A DNA stretch of 64,000 nucleotides from an uncultured Acetatifactor sp. (GCA_910584235.1 CAJTZD010000013.1:1-64000), one strand, 5' to 3'; numbered from the stretch's first letter, positions 34,807 to 45,045 are shown. Numbers and translations: made by a program. The notes: a model not told the origin generated them from the letters alone.

Positions 34807-35955
34807 TTACCCCCCCGAAATCCCTTTCTTCCGTAGTGCACTCTTGATTGTATCTTTCAATTTTACAGAAAAAGGGATACTACAATATTTCTCAATAATC
34901 TTTTCATATGAGACCTTATTAAGGTCATCATAAAATTCCTTTCTCCTCTTTGGTTTTGCTACTGACTTAAACTCAGGTGTATTATGTCTGACGGCATCCG
35001 GGTAACTTACCTCCTTATATTTGCCTGCCGCCTTTACAGCCTCAAAGATTTTCTGCCCTTTCTCACTCCTCAAAATTACAAGCGAAGACCCTTTTCCATC
35101 ATATAACTCTGGAATCACATCTTCTCCTCCCCAAAAGTCACCCATGGTAATATCTGCTGTATTATTCCCTTTGACTCTGCACTCGTAACAAGAAGGCCTC
35201 AACGAATAATTGTTCAAAAACATTATCATATAGAAATCTCTATCCTTAGAAACCAAAATCTTTCCTTGGTCTTGGCATATGTACCCCATGCTGAAATTCT
35301 GCCATCCATCTTTTTTATATCTAAAACTAACATTAACAATTTTCTTCTCCTTTTCAACATATTCCAAATGCTTCATCCAAATTTTTTTAGAAGGTACTCC
35401 ATGGCAGACAACATCTACACATATTAAATTTTCATAGTCATTCCCCAAGAATCGCCTTAATCCATTAACAGCACAGGGCGTTCCCGAATAAAGCACTTTT
35501 CTTCCTGTTTCCAACTGTTCCTTAACATGCTCAAACATCTTTCCTGCTTCCACTTGTATATATTTTGATCCTATCAGCTTTTTCAATCCGTCCATGTCCT
35601 CAGCCACATAATAGCAGCTTTCCCTACAGTCCGCTGTCATGCCAACTCCAAAAACAATCCCTTTCTCAGCTATGATCAATCTAGCAATCACCGAAAAGAA
35701 ACCTCCTGATGAACTTCTAAGTCGGTTCATTTCATCTATAGAATTAAATCCATATACTTTATAAACCTTTGTTGGATATTTATTTTTGAACGGACAAACC
35801 TTATCACACATGTCACATTTTACACATTTATTTATATTAACCTTTGGATATAAGAATCCTTCCTTATCCTCCAGCATTTCTATACATTTTTTGGGGCACA
35901 CTGCTGCACATGCACCACATCCTGAACATTCTTTTTTATCATGGATCTCTACCAT
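34807..35955 (-). CDS. CoF (coenzyme F420 hydrogenase/dehydrogenase beta) family ferredoxin protein
   Basis: A 382-aa iron-sulfur protein of the type often found in polysaccharide loci beside pyruvyltransferases. Two 4Fe-4S motifs are clear: CSGCGACAAVCPKKC and CVKCDMCDKVCP. The catalytic-type region GTPCAVNGLRRFL and CYECRVKGNNTADITMGDFW follow. Relatives reduce or modify sugar groups, but the reaction is not known. AGGAGG precedes the ATG. The gene ends in codons for SGG and a stop, formed by a G7 tract (34810-34816); any slip would extend the C-terminus. Confidence 0.85.
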   Translation of the reverse strand: MVEIHDKKECSGCGACAAVCPKKCIEMLEDKEGFLYPKVNINKCVKCDMCDKVCPFKNKYPTKVYKVYGFNSIDEMNRLRSSSGGFFSVIARLIIAEKGIVFGVGMTADCRESCYYVAEDMDGLKKLIGSKYIQVEAGKMFEHVKEQLETGRKVLYSGTPCAVNGLRRFLGNDYENLICVDVVCHGVPSKKIWMKHLEYVEKEKKIVNVSFRYKKDGWQNFSMGYICQDQGKILVSKDRDFYMIMFLNNYSLRPSCYECRVKGNNTADITMGDFWGGEDVIPELYDGKGSSLVILRSEKGQKIFEAVKAAGKYKEVSYPDAVRHNTPEFKSVAKPKRRKEFYDDLNKVSYEKIIEKYCSIPFSVKLKDTIKSALRKKGISGG

Positions 35956-35957
35956 TT

Positions 35958-37484
35958 CTACCTCCTCTTTATATCTATTTTTTCAAAAATTTTTCGTACC
36001 TGCTGTTTCTCTTCCGGATTCATTCCCCATAGATATGCACAAATACAATAGACAAACGAGTATATAAAAATCATTGATATCAGTTCCATCCACTTTTCAA
36101 TGTGCAAAAATTTCCATGAAATAGTTCCCAAAATAAGCGCCGGAACTACCGCTAATATTATTCTGCTTATCTGTTTCCAAAACTCAGGAATATCCAAGTG
36201 TAAGACATGATAATAATATATATTCATGAAGATAATACTTCCTGGAATAAACGAAATTGCTGTCCCGGCAGCAGCCCCAATAACTCCATACACCTTTATA
36301 AGTGGAATGCTAATTAATATATTTCCAACCGATATAGCAGCATATACAATAGAACGAATTTTATGTTTATTCTTCGCTCGTTGAATCTCTATACCAAGAT
36401 TTTGAATCAGTGCTACTGTTACAGGAATCATTAGCAGCAAACCTATATAATATGATTTCTCATATTCCTTACCACCCCATAATATAATAAATGCTTTCCC
36501 AAAAAAGATATATCCCGAAATAATAAGGAAAAGCAAAAGCGCTTGTATCCTTCCAACCTTAATAAAGAGATTGCTCAGCTCTTTGTCATCATCATTTTTA
36601 GCAACAATTCTGTTAATTTGCGGAGCAAAAGGACCTGAGACAGCCCCTGAAAACTCCAGATACATATTGTTAAGTTGCCCTGCCACCCCATATATTGCAA
36701 CTGCTATAGTTCCTCTCATGCGTCCTAGTAAAAATTTGTCCAGATTCCATGTAATTTGATCTATTATCTGATTCAGAAAAATGAAAAATGTAAAATTCCA
36801 TATTTCCTTAAGCAATGAAATCTGTAGTCTATTAATCGAAAATTTCACTTGCAACTCTTTAAAGCAAAAAGAAACTGTGACGATAAATTTGGCTAGGGAC
36901 AACCCTGTAGAAACTGCCACCATTCCGACAGAACCTGTCCCTATGAACAATAAGGGCAACGTAATTAACGGATTAAACATCGTCTGCATAAATGATAGCA
37001 CCCTCTGTAATATAAACTGTTCATGTGCTGTTATGATACAGTCGAATATACTGGAGAAAAAGGATAGAACAAGGTTGAATACCATAAACACCATCAGCAC
37101 CGTAGCAATACCGTACTCCTCATCCGTGAGCCCGCTTCCCAGAAGTCCGTGTATATTGCATATCATAAAACATCCACAAATTCCCGCCATCATAGCCATA
37201 ACAGTAAAGATAAGCAAGAACATTCCATTCAGCTTAGCTATGCTTTCGCTGTCATCTCCCACAGCATATCGCATATAGAATCTCGTATAAGATGATGCAA
37301 ACCCAAGCGAAAATAGTCCTAAATATGACACTACTGAATTTACGAGTTGATATGTCCCATACTCGCTTTGCCCTAGCAGGCGCATCATTATGGGGGTATA
37401 CAGTAAAGCCGACAATATCTTTACAAATTGGGTTGCATATGTTAACGCCACAGCTACTTTACGTTGACTTGTTTGCCTCACCAT
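35958..37484 (-). CDS. Polysaccharide flippase (Wzx-like)
   Basis: A 508-aa membrane protein that probably flips lipid-linked repeat units of the polymer made by this locus. The N-terminal flippase signature is present (TPIMMRLLGQSEYGTYQLV), with 12-14 membrane segments and an Asn/Lys-rich end. GGGAGG precedes the ATG. It ends two bases before the CoF-type gene. Unlike the flippase in the first locus, it is intact, so export should work for this polymer. Confidence 0.9.
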   Translation of the reverse strand: MVRQTSQRKVAVALTYATQFVKILSALLYTPIMMRLLGQSEYGTYQLVNSVVSYLGLFSLGFASSYTRFYMRYAVGDDSESIAKLNGMFLLIFTVMAMMAGICGCFMICNIHGLLGSGLTDEEYGIATVLMVFMVFNLVLSFFSSIFDCIITAHEQFILQRVLSFMQTMFNPLITLPLLFIGTGSVGMVAVSTGLSLAKFIVTVSFCFKELQVKFSINRLQISLLKEIWNFTFFIFLNQIIDQITWNLDKFLLGRMRGTIAVAIYGVAGQLNNMYLEFSGAVSGPFAPQINRIVAKNDDDKELSNLFIKVGRIQALLLFLIISGYIFFGKAFIILWGGKEYEKSYYIGLLLMIPVTVALIQNLGIEIQRAKNKHKIRSIVYAAISVGNILISIPLIKVYGVIGAAAGTAISFIPGSIIFMNIYYYHVLHLDIPEFWKQISRIILAVVPALILGTISWKFLHIEKWMELISMIFIYSFVYCICAYLWGMNPEEKQQVRKIFEKIDIKRR

Positions 37485-37528
37485 AATATCACCTCCCAGA
37501 GAAATAAAGCAGCACCTGCTTCTTTATA

Positions 37529-38683
37529 TCATAGATTTACCCACCCCCTGATCGCCTCTTTTAGGTCAACGCACTGGTCAATTTGTACTGTTTCCGCTTC
37601 CCAGTCTAAACAAGCGAAATTGGTTGCGCTTATATATCTAGGCGTTACATTGCAGATATCAAAAAGGCTTGCCAAACGGTCATTCATTCCGGATTCCTGG
37701 CCATTTATCTTTATGGCTCCAAACCTTTTTTTAAAGATCAGAGAAAAAACGCATGCATGGAACGAATTTGTGATAATATACTGCGCATGATCTACAAGAT
37801 ATAGCCATTCCTGCACCGTAGCATAATTTTGTGGATATTTATCTAACATTCCATTCCCTGTAACATACTCAATCTCCAATTTTCGTTCCTTGCTCCATCT
37901 TCTGATTTCCTCCATGGGAGGATGACCTCCGTTATTCACCCAATATACCATTACATAGTCTTTGGCAGGTTTCCTTACCTCATTCTTTTCATATAGGCTC
38001 CTATAAGTTTCCGCTTCAAGGTATAACGTTGGATCCGGAACCAGAACAGCATCCTTGCCACACTGTCTACAAAGTTCTATTGCCGACGCTTCTCTGACAG
38101 TTACAGTATTAAATTTGTGTAATAATGGCTTTATATGACGCTTCCATTTTGTTGGTATTTCAGTTCTTCCCCAACTTGCCGCCGCTGATATACGAATAAT
38201 TTCTTTTCCTCCAAAATCTAACATATAGGCACGCATTTCCTCTTTCGGCGATCCAAATCCGGATAAAGAGAAATGCCATACTTGATCTGAACCTGTCACA
38301 TACATATCAGCCTCTGGCGGATTATCCCTTAACTGCCGATAAGATGTATAAACTATCTTGGATAAAGAAAGATTTTTCTCTCTGAAATCTTTAAAATTTC
38401 TTAAATGAATGATTTGTGAAGAAATTTCTGTCCGTTCTCTATCAAGCCTTTTGTTCTCTCTTCTTTCTTTCCAGTATTCAGGAATAAAGACTTTATATGA
38501 TCGTTTTAATTTTCTTAACACTTTTCCAGAGAATTCAAATCGCTTAGAATCCATTGATTTATCATATCGAATTAAATAAGCATCATGTCCAAGCTGCTTC
38601 AAATATTTCTGCAACGCGTAACACTGTAATTGCTGTCCATAATTATCCCCTGATCCCCAACACGTCATAATACCAATCTTCAT
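37529..38683 (-). CDS. Polysaccharide pyruvyl transferase family protein
   Basis: Enzymes of this family (CsaB, WcaK) add pyruvate ketals to sugars using phosphoenolpyruvate. The 384-aa protein begins MKIGIMTCWGSGDNYGQQLQ, the family N-terminus, and has VTGSDQVWHF, VPDPTLYLEAETY and TNSFHACVFSLIFKK at expected spacing. It lies between the glycosyltransferases and the flippase. Pyruvylation would add negative charge. The pairing with the CoF-type iron-sulfur protein recurs in many clostridial glycan loci. Confidence 0.9.
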   Translation of the reverse strand: MKIGIMTCWGSGDNYGQQLQCYALQKYLKQLGHDAYLIRYDKSMDSKRFEFSGKVLRKLKRSYKVFIPEYWKERRENKRLDRERTEISSQIIHLRNFKDFREKNLSLSKIVYTSYRQLRDNPPEADMYVTGSDQVWHFSLSGFGSPKEEMRAYMLDFGGKEIIRISAAASWGRTEIPTKWKRHIKPLLHKFNTVTVREASAIELCRQCGKDAVLVPDPTLYLEAETYRSLYEKNEVRKPAKDYVMVYWVNNGGHPPMEEIRRWSKERKLEIEYVTGNGMLDKYPQNYATVQEWLYLVDHAQYIITNSFHACVFSLIFKKRFGAIKINGQESGMNDRLASLFDICNVTPRYISATNFACLDWEAETVQIDQCVDLKEAIRGWVNL

Positions 38684-38693
38684 ATGCTTTACC

Positions 38694-39695
38694 TCAATAC
38701 TTTTTCTCCCGCCACCATAAAAGTCTAAATCCTGTCTTGACTCCTAATATTCTTACTAACATAACCTTAATGCGAAATTTTATAGTACCACATTTGCTTA
38801 TATTTTTAAGCATCCATCTTCTGTCTTTGAGATTTTTATGAAATTCCTTTCTTTCTTTTTCATCAAGCTCATACAAACATGTACCAACGCGCATAAATAT
38901 ACTAGCGAAATTACTTTCTAATACCTTTTTTAATCTTTCATTAATTTCACAGCTTTTTTTCAGATATGATATATTTCTTTCTGCAACCTCCAAAGAGTCA
39001 ATCAGCTTATCAAGCGATACTTTTTGGGTTGCAGAATTCTCTCTATTCGTCCTATAACTATAATAATATTTTCCTATCACCCATACTTTTTTTGCCTGCA
39101 AAAACACTTTAAACAATACTTCCACATCTTCACGTATCTTTCTTCCTTTTGTAAACATGATACCACTGTTTGTCCATAAGCTGCGCTGGAAAGCATACAT
39201 GCATCCCCACCAATTAAATGCAATGGGCTTCTTGAAAAGTATGCTTTCCATAAATTCTGCTCCTGATTGTGTTTCCGCCTTTTCTTCAATAAAATTTTTA
39301 TTTTCTTTGATTTTTCCGGTATAAGTATCATAGGTCACCAGCCACCAAGCCACTATATCAGCACAGTTTGCCTCTATGGCATATGCCAACTCAGTCAGCA
39401 TTCTTTCTGACCTCCAGAAATCGTCCCCATCCAGAAATATGATGTAATCCTCTTTCGCCTTATTAAGCAAATAATTTCTTGCTACAGCTACCCCATGATT
39501 TTTCTGATGAATTACTGTTATACGTTTGTCTTGTCTTGCATATCTGTCACATATAATACCCGTATCATCCGTAGAACCATCATCTACTATTATAACCTCC
39601 CATTTTTCATAAGTTTGCATTTTAACACTATCCAAACATTCCTCAATATAATCCGAAACATTGTACGCCGCAATAAGAATGCTAAATCCTAACAT
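38694..39695 (-). CDS. Glycosyltransferase family 2
   Basis: A 333-aa GT-A fold transferase that adds one sugar from a nucleotide sugar at the cytoplasmic face. FSILIAAYNVSDYIEECLDS opens the protein, followed by VIIVDDGSTDDTG and IIFLDGDDFW, the DxD-type metal site. There is no membrane segment. The start is directly at the family domain. It is ten bases from the pyruvyltransferase gene. Sugar specificity cannot be read from the sequence. Confidence 0.92.
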   Translation of the reverse strand: MLGFSILIAAYNVSDYIEECLDSVKMQTYEKWEVIIVDDGSTDDTGIICDRYARQDKRITVIHQKNHGVAVARNYLLNKAKEDYIIFLDGDDFWRSERMLTELAYAIEANCADIVAWWLVTYDTYTGKIKENKNFIEEKAETQSGAEFMESILFKKPIAFNWWGCMYAFQRSLWTNSGIMFTKGRKIREDVEVLFKVFLQAKKVWVIGKYYYSYRTNRENSATQKVSLDKLIDSLEVAERNISYLKKSCEINERLKKVLESNFASIFMRVGTCLYELDEKERKEFHKNLKDRRWMLKNISKCGTIKFRIKVMLVRILGVKTGFRLLWWREKKY

Positions 39696-39736
39696 GGCAG
39701 CTGATTCCTTTCTTATGACTCAAAAATCATATCAAT

Positions 39737-40549
39737 TCAATCATCTAATCCACCCTTAATTTTATTTATGGCAAAACACACAGTTCCACCTACACCTTTA
39801 TCTTTTATATGGAACTTTAATCGAATTGGAAAATTCACGATTTTTGCTATGATCGCTCCTTTTTCCCCATACCTATTTCTATATTTTATCCTGTTCATAT
39901 GTGCCTTGATTTCCTCTTCCGGCATCCAAGATGAGGCATAGTGATGAATAGAATAGGTATTCTCTGTTATATTCATCTCACGATTTTCATAATCCATCGG
40001 GCAGAAAAAATCTGCGGGATAAACTGTTAACTCGTTTAAAAGCATTTGCCAGGAACCGTCTTGTTTTAAACCGATCTTTTTCAATTCTTGCGTATTGATA
40101 GCCGGGCTTGCTGTCAGAATCGGTTTACCCCTTTCATCTAAAAAGCTATGTTCCTCGTACCATTCCATCAGGTACTTGATAATCTTGCTTTCTTTCTCGG
40201 CGCCAAAGCCTAATCCCGGTGCCACTGCTCCTTCTTTCTCAAATCCCATAAAAGCCTTATTGGCAAGAAGATCATCGAAATTCTTTATAATTTCTACATC
40301 TGTATCCAGATATAGGCCGCCATGCCGATAAACGATATCCAATCTCGCATAGTCGGGGACAAACCCCCATTTCCCGGATTCATAAGCTTCTCTCATGTAC
40401 TTGTTCTTTGAGATATCGTAATTTGACTCATTCCAGAGCTTTATCTCATAATCAGGACAGAATTTCTTCCAGCTTTCTATACACTTTCTATCCTTTTCCG
40501 GAATAGAGGCGTTTCCAAACCAGCAGTAATGGATTATTTTAGGTATCAT
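39737..40549 (-). CDS. Glycosyltransferase family 32 (OCH1-like), copy 1
   Basis: A 270-aa capsular transferase. It begins MIPKIIHYCWFGNASIPEKD, the usual GT32 bacterial N-terminus, and has FVPDYARLDIVYRHGGLY with the DTD metal motif right after it. A short C-terminal basic region may contact the membrane. It is closely related to the next upstream gene, so the two probably arose by duplication and may act in sequence on the same repeat unit. Confidence 0.88.
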   Translation of the reverse strand: MIPKIIHYCWFGNASIPEKDRKCIESWKKFCPDYEIKLWNESNYDISKNKYMREAYESGKWGFVPDYARLDIVYRHGGLYLDTDVEIIKNFDDLLANKAFMGFEKEGAVAPGLGFGAEKESKIIKYLMEWYEEHSFLDERGKPILTASPAINTQELKKIGLKQDGSWQMLLNELTVYPADFFCPMDYENREMNITENTYSIHHYASSWMPEEEIKAHMNRIKYRNRYGEKGAIIAKIVNFPIRLKFHIKDKGVGGTVCFAINKIKGGLDD

Positions 40550-40600
40550 CCCACAGCCCCTCCTTTCACATAGAAAGCGCCGCGGAATATCCTTCCATTG

Positions 40601-41425
40601 CTAGTTTGTTCTACCCCCCGAGCAAAATCGATTTACAATCAATCGAACTGATTTTCCAATTCCTATTTTCTTCACCTTATTCACTACCCTAAGCGGCAGG
40701 GTCAAAGTTCTTTCCAAATAATGTCCCACTTTACCACAATCAGCGAATCTTTGCTCTATCCTGGTAATCTTTCTATCTAATCTACTCATCCATGATGCCT
40801 TATACCAATGTATGGAACAAGTTTCCCTGGTGACATGCAGTTTTCCGGTTGTATAATCAAGCGGACAAAAATATTGCGGCGGATAAATGAGCACCCCATC
40901 CACCAATTGGATATCGCTTTCACTCGTTAATCCATGCCTTTTCAAGATGGCGCTTACCCTGTGGACAACTGTCACATAATTTCCGGAATCGTTCTCTTTT
41001 ATAAAATCCGCCTCCCGATAATCGTCCAATATCTCTTTATAAAGTCTACATCCCGGTTCTGCAGCCAGTCCCAGTCCAGCCGCCACACTGATGTCGTCTT
41101 TCACCCTTGATGGCTCACATCCCATGAATGCTCCTCTTTCCACAAGGTTATCTATTGGCTTAATCAGCTCCACATCCGTATCAAAATACAATCCTCCATA
41201 TTGATAGAGGATGTCAAATCTGGCATAATCGCTTACAAATGCCCACTTTCCAGCTTCATATGCCTGCCTTGCATAGGCACAACTGCTTACATTATAATTT
41301 CCCTCATTCCATTCCTTTATCTCATAATCCGGACAATACTTCTTCCAGCTATCAATACATTTCAACGCCAATTCAGGAAGCGGTCTGCCACCGAACCAGC
41401 AGTAATGGATTATCTTTGGTATCAA
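40601..41425 (-). CDS. Glycosyltransferase family 32 (OCH1-like), copy 2
   Basis: Paralogue of the neighbouring GT32: IPKIIHYCWFGGRPLPELAL at the start, FVSDYARFDILYQYGGLY then DTD. The start is taken as a TTG at 41425, five bases after GGGAGG and aligned with the first residue of the paralogue; a 16-codon upstream extension is not conserved. The C-terminus reads FCSGGRTN, encoded across a G6 run (40614-40619) near the stop, similar to tracts elsewhere in the locus. Sugar specificity unknown. Confidence 0.86.
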   Translation of the reverse strand: MIPKIIHYCWFGGRPLPELALKCIDSWKKYCPDYEIKEWNEGNYNVSSCAYARQAYEAGKWAFVSDYARFDILYQYGGLYFDTDVELIKPIDNLVERGAFMGCEPSRVKDDISVAAGLGLAAEPGCRLYKEILDDYREADFIKENDSGNYVTVVHRVSAILKRHGLTSESDIQLVDGVLIYPPQYFCPLDYTTGKLHVTRETCSIHWYKASWMSRLDRKITRIEQRFADCGKVGHYLERTLTLPLRVVNKVKKIGIGKSVRLIVNRFCSGGRTN

Positions 41426-41501
41426 AGCGACCTCCCTATTTACTACATTTATATAGTTGTATGTTTGCGACACGTTTCCACCAATTCACTTCCAAAATAT
41501 T

Positions 41502-42599
41502 TTATTTCCTCATGCTTTTATAATACTCTAACATCTTTATAGAGGACTGCTTTATATCATACGCTTCATCAAATGATACCTTATTCCTGTCAACATTCCT
41601 GTTTCCATAACATTTTCCAAGTTCTTTTAGCGCATCCTCCATTTTGTCTATATCTATAAAAGCAACGGCATCGCTGACAGCTGACTCCCTGTCTACATTT
41701 CTACTTACAATACATGGCAGCCCAGTTGACTGTGCCTCAATCAAGGAAACGCTTAGCCCCTCATATAAGGAAGGGAACAGGAACACATCCATGGCGGAAT
41801 AATACTTGTAGACATCCCTGACTTTTCCGGTGAATATCACGTAATCTCTGACTTTATAGCTATCTATCAGCCTTTGCACAGCCCTGTCATTTTCCACATC
41901 GCCTATCAATATCAGTCTTGCATCGCATAGCTTTCTGAATTCTGAAAATACTTTCATCAGAAATGGGTAATTCTTGACTTTTCCCGGCCTTCCTACATGC
42001 CCTATAACAAATTCTTCTTCACTGATATCATACTTTTTTCGAATTTCAAACCTATATTCTGTCGAATACCGAAATTGGTTTCTATCAACTCCATTCTCAA
42101 TTATTGTAAAATCATCACTTCCGAACATTGCCTGTCCGGCTTCTGTACCACAGGCAATCTTTAAATATTGATATTTTTCCAGCTTTTTCTTACCATAAAG
42201 ATGCAGCAAGTATCTTCTCAATCCCATTTTGTCTTTCGTAGCTGCAGTATGACTATGTAATATCGCCCTGGCATTTGAAAAAGCATCTGCAATCTCTACC
42301 GGTTCAGGTTCCGACAATGACATGCTATGGCAATGCACAAAATCATAATTCCCCTCAACGATAATTCTCTTTAATTCCTCGTAGGACTTACCCGGATTAT
42401 TTTTTCTAAGGCATTTATGTAATATTTTTGCCCCTTTGGCCTCAAACTCATCCTGAAATGCTATGGGAGCATCCCATACATTCAGGAAATCAAATGCTAC
42501 TTCCTCCTGTGGCATGTGCTGCCACCATGAATGCACTACCGTCTCTATTCCGCCTCTATTTGTATGCAGTCCTATCTGCAGCACTCGTATCTTTTTCAT
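41502..42599 (-). CDS. Glycosyltransferase family 4 (EpsF-like)
   Basis: A 365-aa GT-B transferase. The N-terminus has VLQIGLHTNRGGIETVVHSW, typical of EpsF-type enzymes; the donor-binding half has VIGHVGRPGKVKNYPFLMKV and FLFPSLYEGLSVSLIEAQST, with the E-x7-E element. The start overlaps the end of the polymerase gene by 44 bases, so the two are probably translationally coupled. It should extend the lipid-linked repeat unit at the cytoplasmic face. Confidence 0.92.
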   Translation of the reverse strand: MKKIRVLQIGLHTNRGGIETVVHSWWQHMPQEEVAFDFLNVWDAPIAFQDEFEAKGAKILHKCLRKNNPGKSYEELKRIIVEGNYDFVHCHSMSLSEPEPVEIADAFSNARAILHSHTAATKDKMGLRRYLLHLYGKKKLEKYQYLKIACGTEAGQAMFGSDDFTIIENGVDRNQFRYSTEYRFEIRKKYDISEEEFVIGHVGRPGKVKNYPFLMKVFSEFRKLCDARLILIGDVENDRAVQRLIDSYKVRDYVIFTGKVRDVYKYYSAMDVFLFPSLYEGLSVSLIEAQSTGLPCIVSRNVDRESAVSDAVAFIDIDKMEDALKELGKCYGNRNVDRNKVSFDEAYDIKQSSIKMLEYYKSMRK

Positions 42600-43908
42600 T
42601 GTGAACCACCACTTTTTTCCCCTTTTCTTTCATGACTACCCATGGTGCCATAGCATAAATTGCAAGAAGCAAGGACATGTCCGTTCGTTGGAGATTGTTA
42701 TATATTATAAAAAGTAAAATAACCAGCACTTCGGCTATACCTACACTGTACATATATGCCTCATCAGAATCGTGGCAATGCCTTAACCATTTCACTGCAG
42801 TCATCAGCAATATGAGCATGGCAACTGTAAACAAAATGAGTCCAACATAACCTGTTTCAAGATATAGCATAGAAATTGAAAAATTCAAATAGCCGTATGA
42901 ATCGCCGTATTGGATATAAAAATCGCTTTTCAAAAAGTCAAATGTGCTGTATTCCGCATTCCCTATTCCCAGTCCGAACATTTTGAAAAAAGAGCCCTTT
43001 TGATGGAAAAAATCTTCATTTATCACTTTTATAGCCGTTAATCTGTCAATCTTCCCGGAAAAACCATAGCCATGAGGATTGGCAATTTCATCAATTATGC
43101 CCTGAACAGTCAAAATGTTGGCAAATCTGGGATAAACCTTAACCATCATGCTTATCGCAATCGCTCCTAATATAAGACCTCCTCCCATCAAAAGTATCAG
43201 CTGTATTATCTGCTTTCTTGTCGGTTTCATATTTACTAACATTAAAAGGAAGAATAATATAAAAATAAAGAAAATTGCAGCTTTCAACTCTGCCAAAACA
43301 GAAACCAACAATCCCTCACAAATAACCATCAATACATTTCTAAGCCTTGTTTTTCCTGTAAAATACTTCGCACATATGATAGCAGTGGCAGATAATATCA
43401 GGATGAGATTGGTACTGCTTGTATTCCTGCCAACAAGACCATTCAGTTGGTCTTGGCTTAAGACATTTCTCATAAATAAAAATTGGAGGATTATAACTAC
43501 TGTGTTGATATGGAAAAGCTTCAATGTAAAATCATAAAATCGATTCAACTCTTTTCTCTCTAGTACGGATACACCTACAGCAAAATAAGCAAAGAATCTT
43601 CCCCAATTTCTCAGGGCCCATGTCCATCTCAGAAAGCTCCCTCCATGTATAATCAGAGGGAATGTCCCACAGATAATCAACGCACACAACACCAATGTCA
43701 GCTTCATCAAATTAGACTTGAATAAAATTCTGTACACCTTGAAAGCAGCACCTGAAAATGCCAAAATCAAGAAGATATCTGATGCGTAAAGCACCGATTC
43801 TGGAACATGGAAAATTGTTATGAAAAAACCTATAAAATATATGTAAAGAGGTATCAATATACATAAAGTATCACTCTTTATCCTCATTTTCTTCAGCTTG
43901 AAAAGCAT
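42556..43908 (-). CDS. O-antigen-polymerase-like protein (Wzy)
   Basis: A 450-aa protein with about eleven membrane segments and a large outside loop (about residues 255-315, with GYGFSGKIDRLTAIKVINED), the layout of Wzy polymerases and O-antigen ligases. It would join repeat units after flipping. Its place among glycosyltransferases with a Wzx gene supports a Wzx/Wzy pathway. Sequence conservation in this family is low, so the call relies on topology and context. An upstream Met at the first codon and one at residue 8 are both possible. Confidence 0.8.
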   Translation of the reverse strand: MLFKLKKMRIKSDTLCILIPLYIYFIGFFITIFHVPESVLYASDIFLILAFSGAAFKVYRILFKSNLMKLTLVLCALIICGTFPLIIHGGSFLRWTWALRNWGRFFAYFAVGVSVLERKELNRFYDFTLKLFHINTVVIILQFLFMRNVLSQDQLNGLVGRNTSSTNLILILSATAIICAKYFTGKTRLRNVLMVICEGLLVSVLAELKAAIFFIFILFFLLMLVNMKPTRKQIIQLILLMGGGLILGAIAISMMVKVYPRFANILTVQGIIDEIANPHGYGFSGKIDRLTAIKVINEDFFHQKGSFFKMFGLGIGNAEYSTFDFLKSDFYIQYGDSYGYLNFSISMLYLETGYVGLILFTVAMLILLMTAVKWLRHCHDSDEAYMYSVGIAEVLVILLFIIYNNLQRTDMSLLLAIYAMAPWVVMKEKGKKVVVHNEKDTSAADRTAYK

Positions 43909-43948
43909 CCTATTATCTCCGCTATTATTCTTAATTCTCTACCACAAA

Positions 43949-45031
43949 TCATAATTTCGAAAAGCAGGAAACCAAGACATCATCTGTGTTTTGATGGTTA
44001 TATTGAATTGCGGTGTTTCTGGCATTTTCTGCAATAGATTTTTTCTCGTCGCTATTCAATGCCCTTTTTATCGCTCTAACCAGGCTCTCAGCATCCCCGC
44101 TGTTAAATACAAAGCTGTTTAGATTATCCACTCCATAACTTGTGGGACCGTACTTATCCGGAAGAACTGTTATAGCCTTACAGCTCATCGCCTCCAATCC
44201 TACCAGCCCAAGGCTCTCGCTCCTACGGTATGTAGGAAACACGAAGACGTCCAGTAAATTATATATATAACGTATCTCGCTCTGCGGAAGCAAATCATAT
44301 TTATAAACATATTCTTTTATATCCAATTCATCGATCAATCGTTCATATTCTTTTGTCTGTGCGCCATCCCCTACAACAATCAGTCGTATGTTGTCGTCCT
44401 CAGAGATTAGTCTCTTACCTGCCTTTACAAATATATCCCAGCCCTTGTTCACTTCAATCCGGCTAACATATCCGATATATGTCTTCCCCGAATCCAAATC
44501 GAAATGTTTTAATGCATCCTGCCTGTCCATATCAATAAAAAAATCTGTATCGACTCCACCTGACGGATATACGATTGTCCTATTTCTTGAAACAGAAAAA
44601 TTGTTCATAACCGATTCTTGAAAATAGCTCGATGGGCATATCACACAGGAAGCCTTTGCCAGAAGCTTTCGTACCATTCCAAAATATTTTTCATCGCTTT
44701 TTGTTTCAGCTATCACATCATTCCCATGTACATTTGCGACTATATGGACTCTCTTAAATTTTGCTGTCAGCAAAACCGGAAATGCAGTGTGCGATACATA
44801 ATGGAGATAAAGAATATCATAATTTCCAAACATAATCTTACAAACAGTACTAAGATAAAATATTAAATATGCGCAGACTTTAGATATCTTTCCTTTCTTT
44901 TTTCCTATGCAAGAAACATCTACCTTATTGCCTACGGATTGGAGAACTTCTGTCGTATGCTTTACGAAAATACCATAATGGGGATACCTCTTTGATGGAT
45001 ACATATTTGTTATAATCAGGATTTTTTTCAC
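43949..45031 (-). CDS. Glycosyltransferase family 4
   Basis: A 360-aa GT-B transferase. It begins MKKILIITNMYPSKRYPHYG, followed by VANVHGNDVIAE, and the donor-binding half has IGYVSRIEVNKGWDIFVKAG and VFPTYRRSESLGLVGLEAMS with the E-x7-E motif. The start sits next to the Cps2T-like gene (14 bases). It probably adds the third sugar of the repeat unit, but the order is a guess. Confidence 0.92.
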   Translation of the reverse strand: MKKILIITNMYPSKRYPHYGIFVKHTTEVLQSVGNKVDVSCIGKKKGKISKVCAYLIFYLSTVCKIMFGNYDILYLHYVSHTAFPVLLTAKFKRVHIVANVHGNDVIAETKSDEKYFGMVRKLLAKASCVICPSSYFQESVMNNFSVSRNRTIVYPSGGVDTDFFIDMDRQDALKHFDLDSGKTYIGYVSRIEVNKGWDIFVKAGKRLISEDDNIRLIVVGDGAQTKEYERLIDELDIKEYVYKYDLLPQSEIRYIYNLLDVFVFPTYRRSESLGLVGLEAMSCKAITVLPDKYGPTSYGVDNLNSFVFNSGDAESLVRAIKRALNSDEKKSIAENARNTAIQYNHQNTDDVLVSCFSKL

Positions 45032-45045
45032 AATATCTTCTCTCT

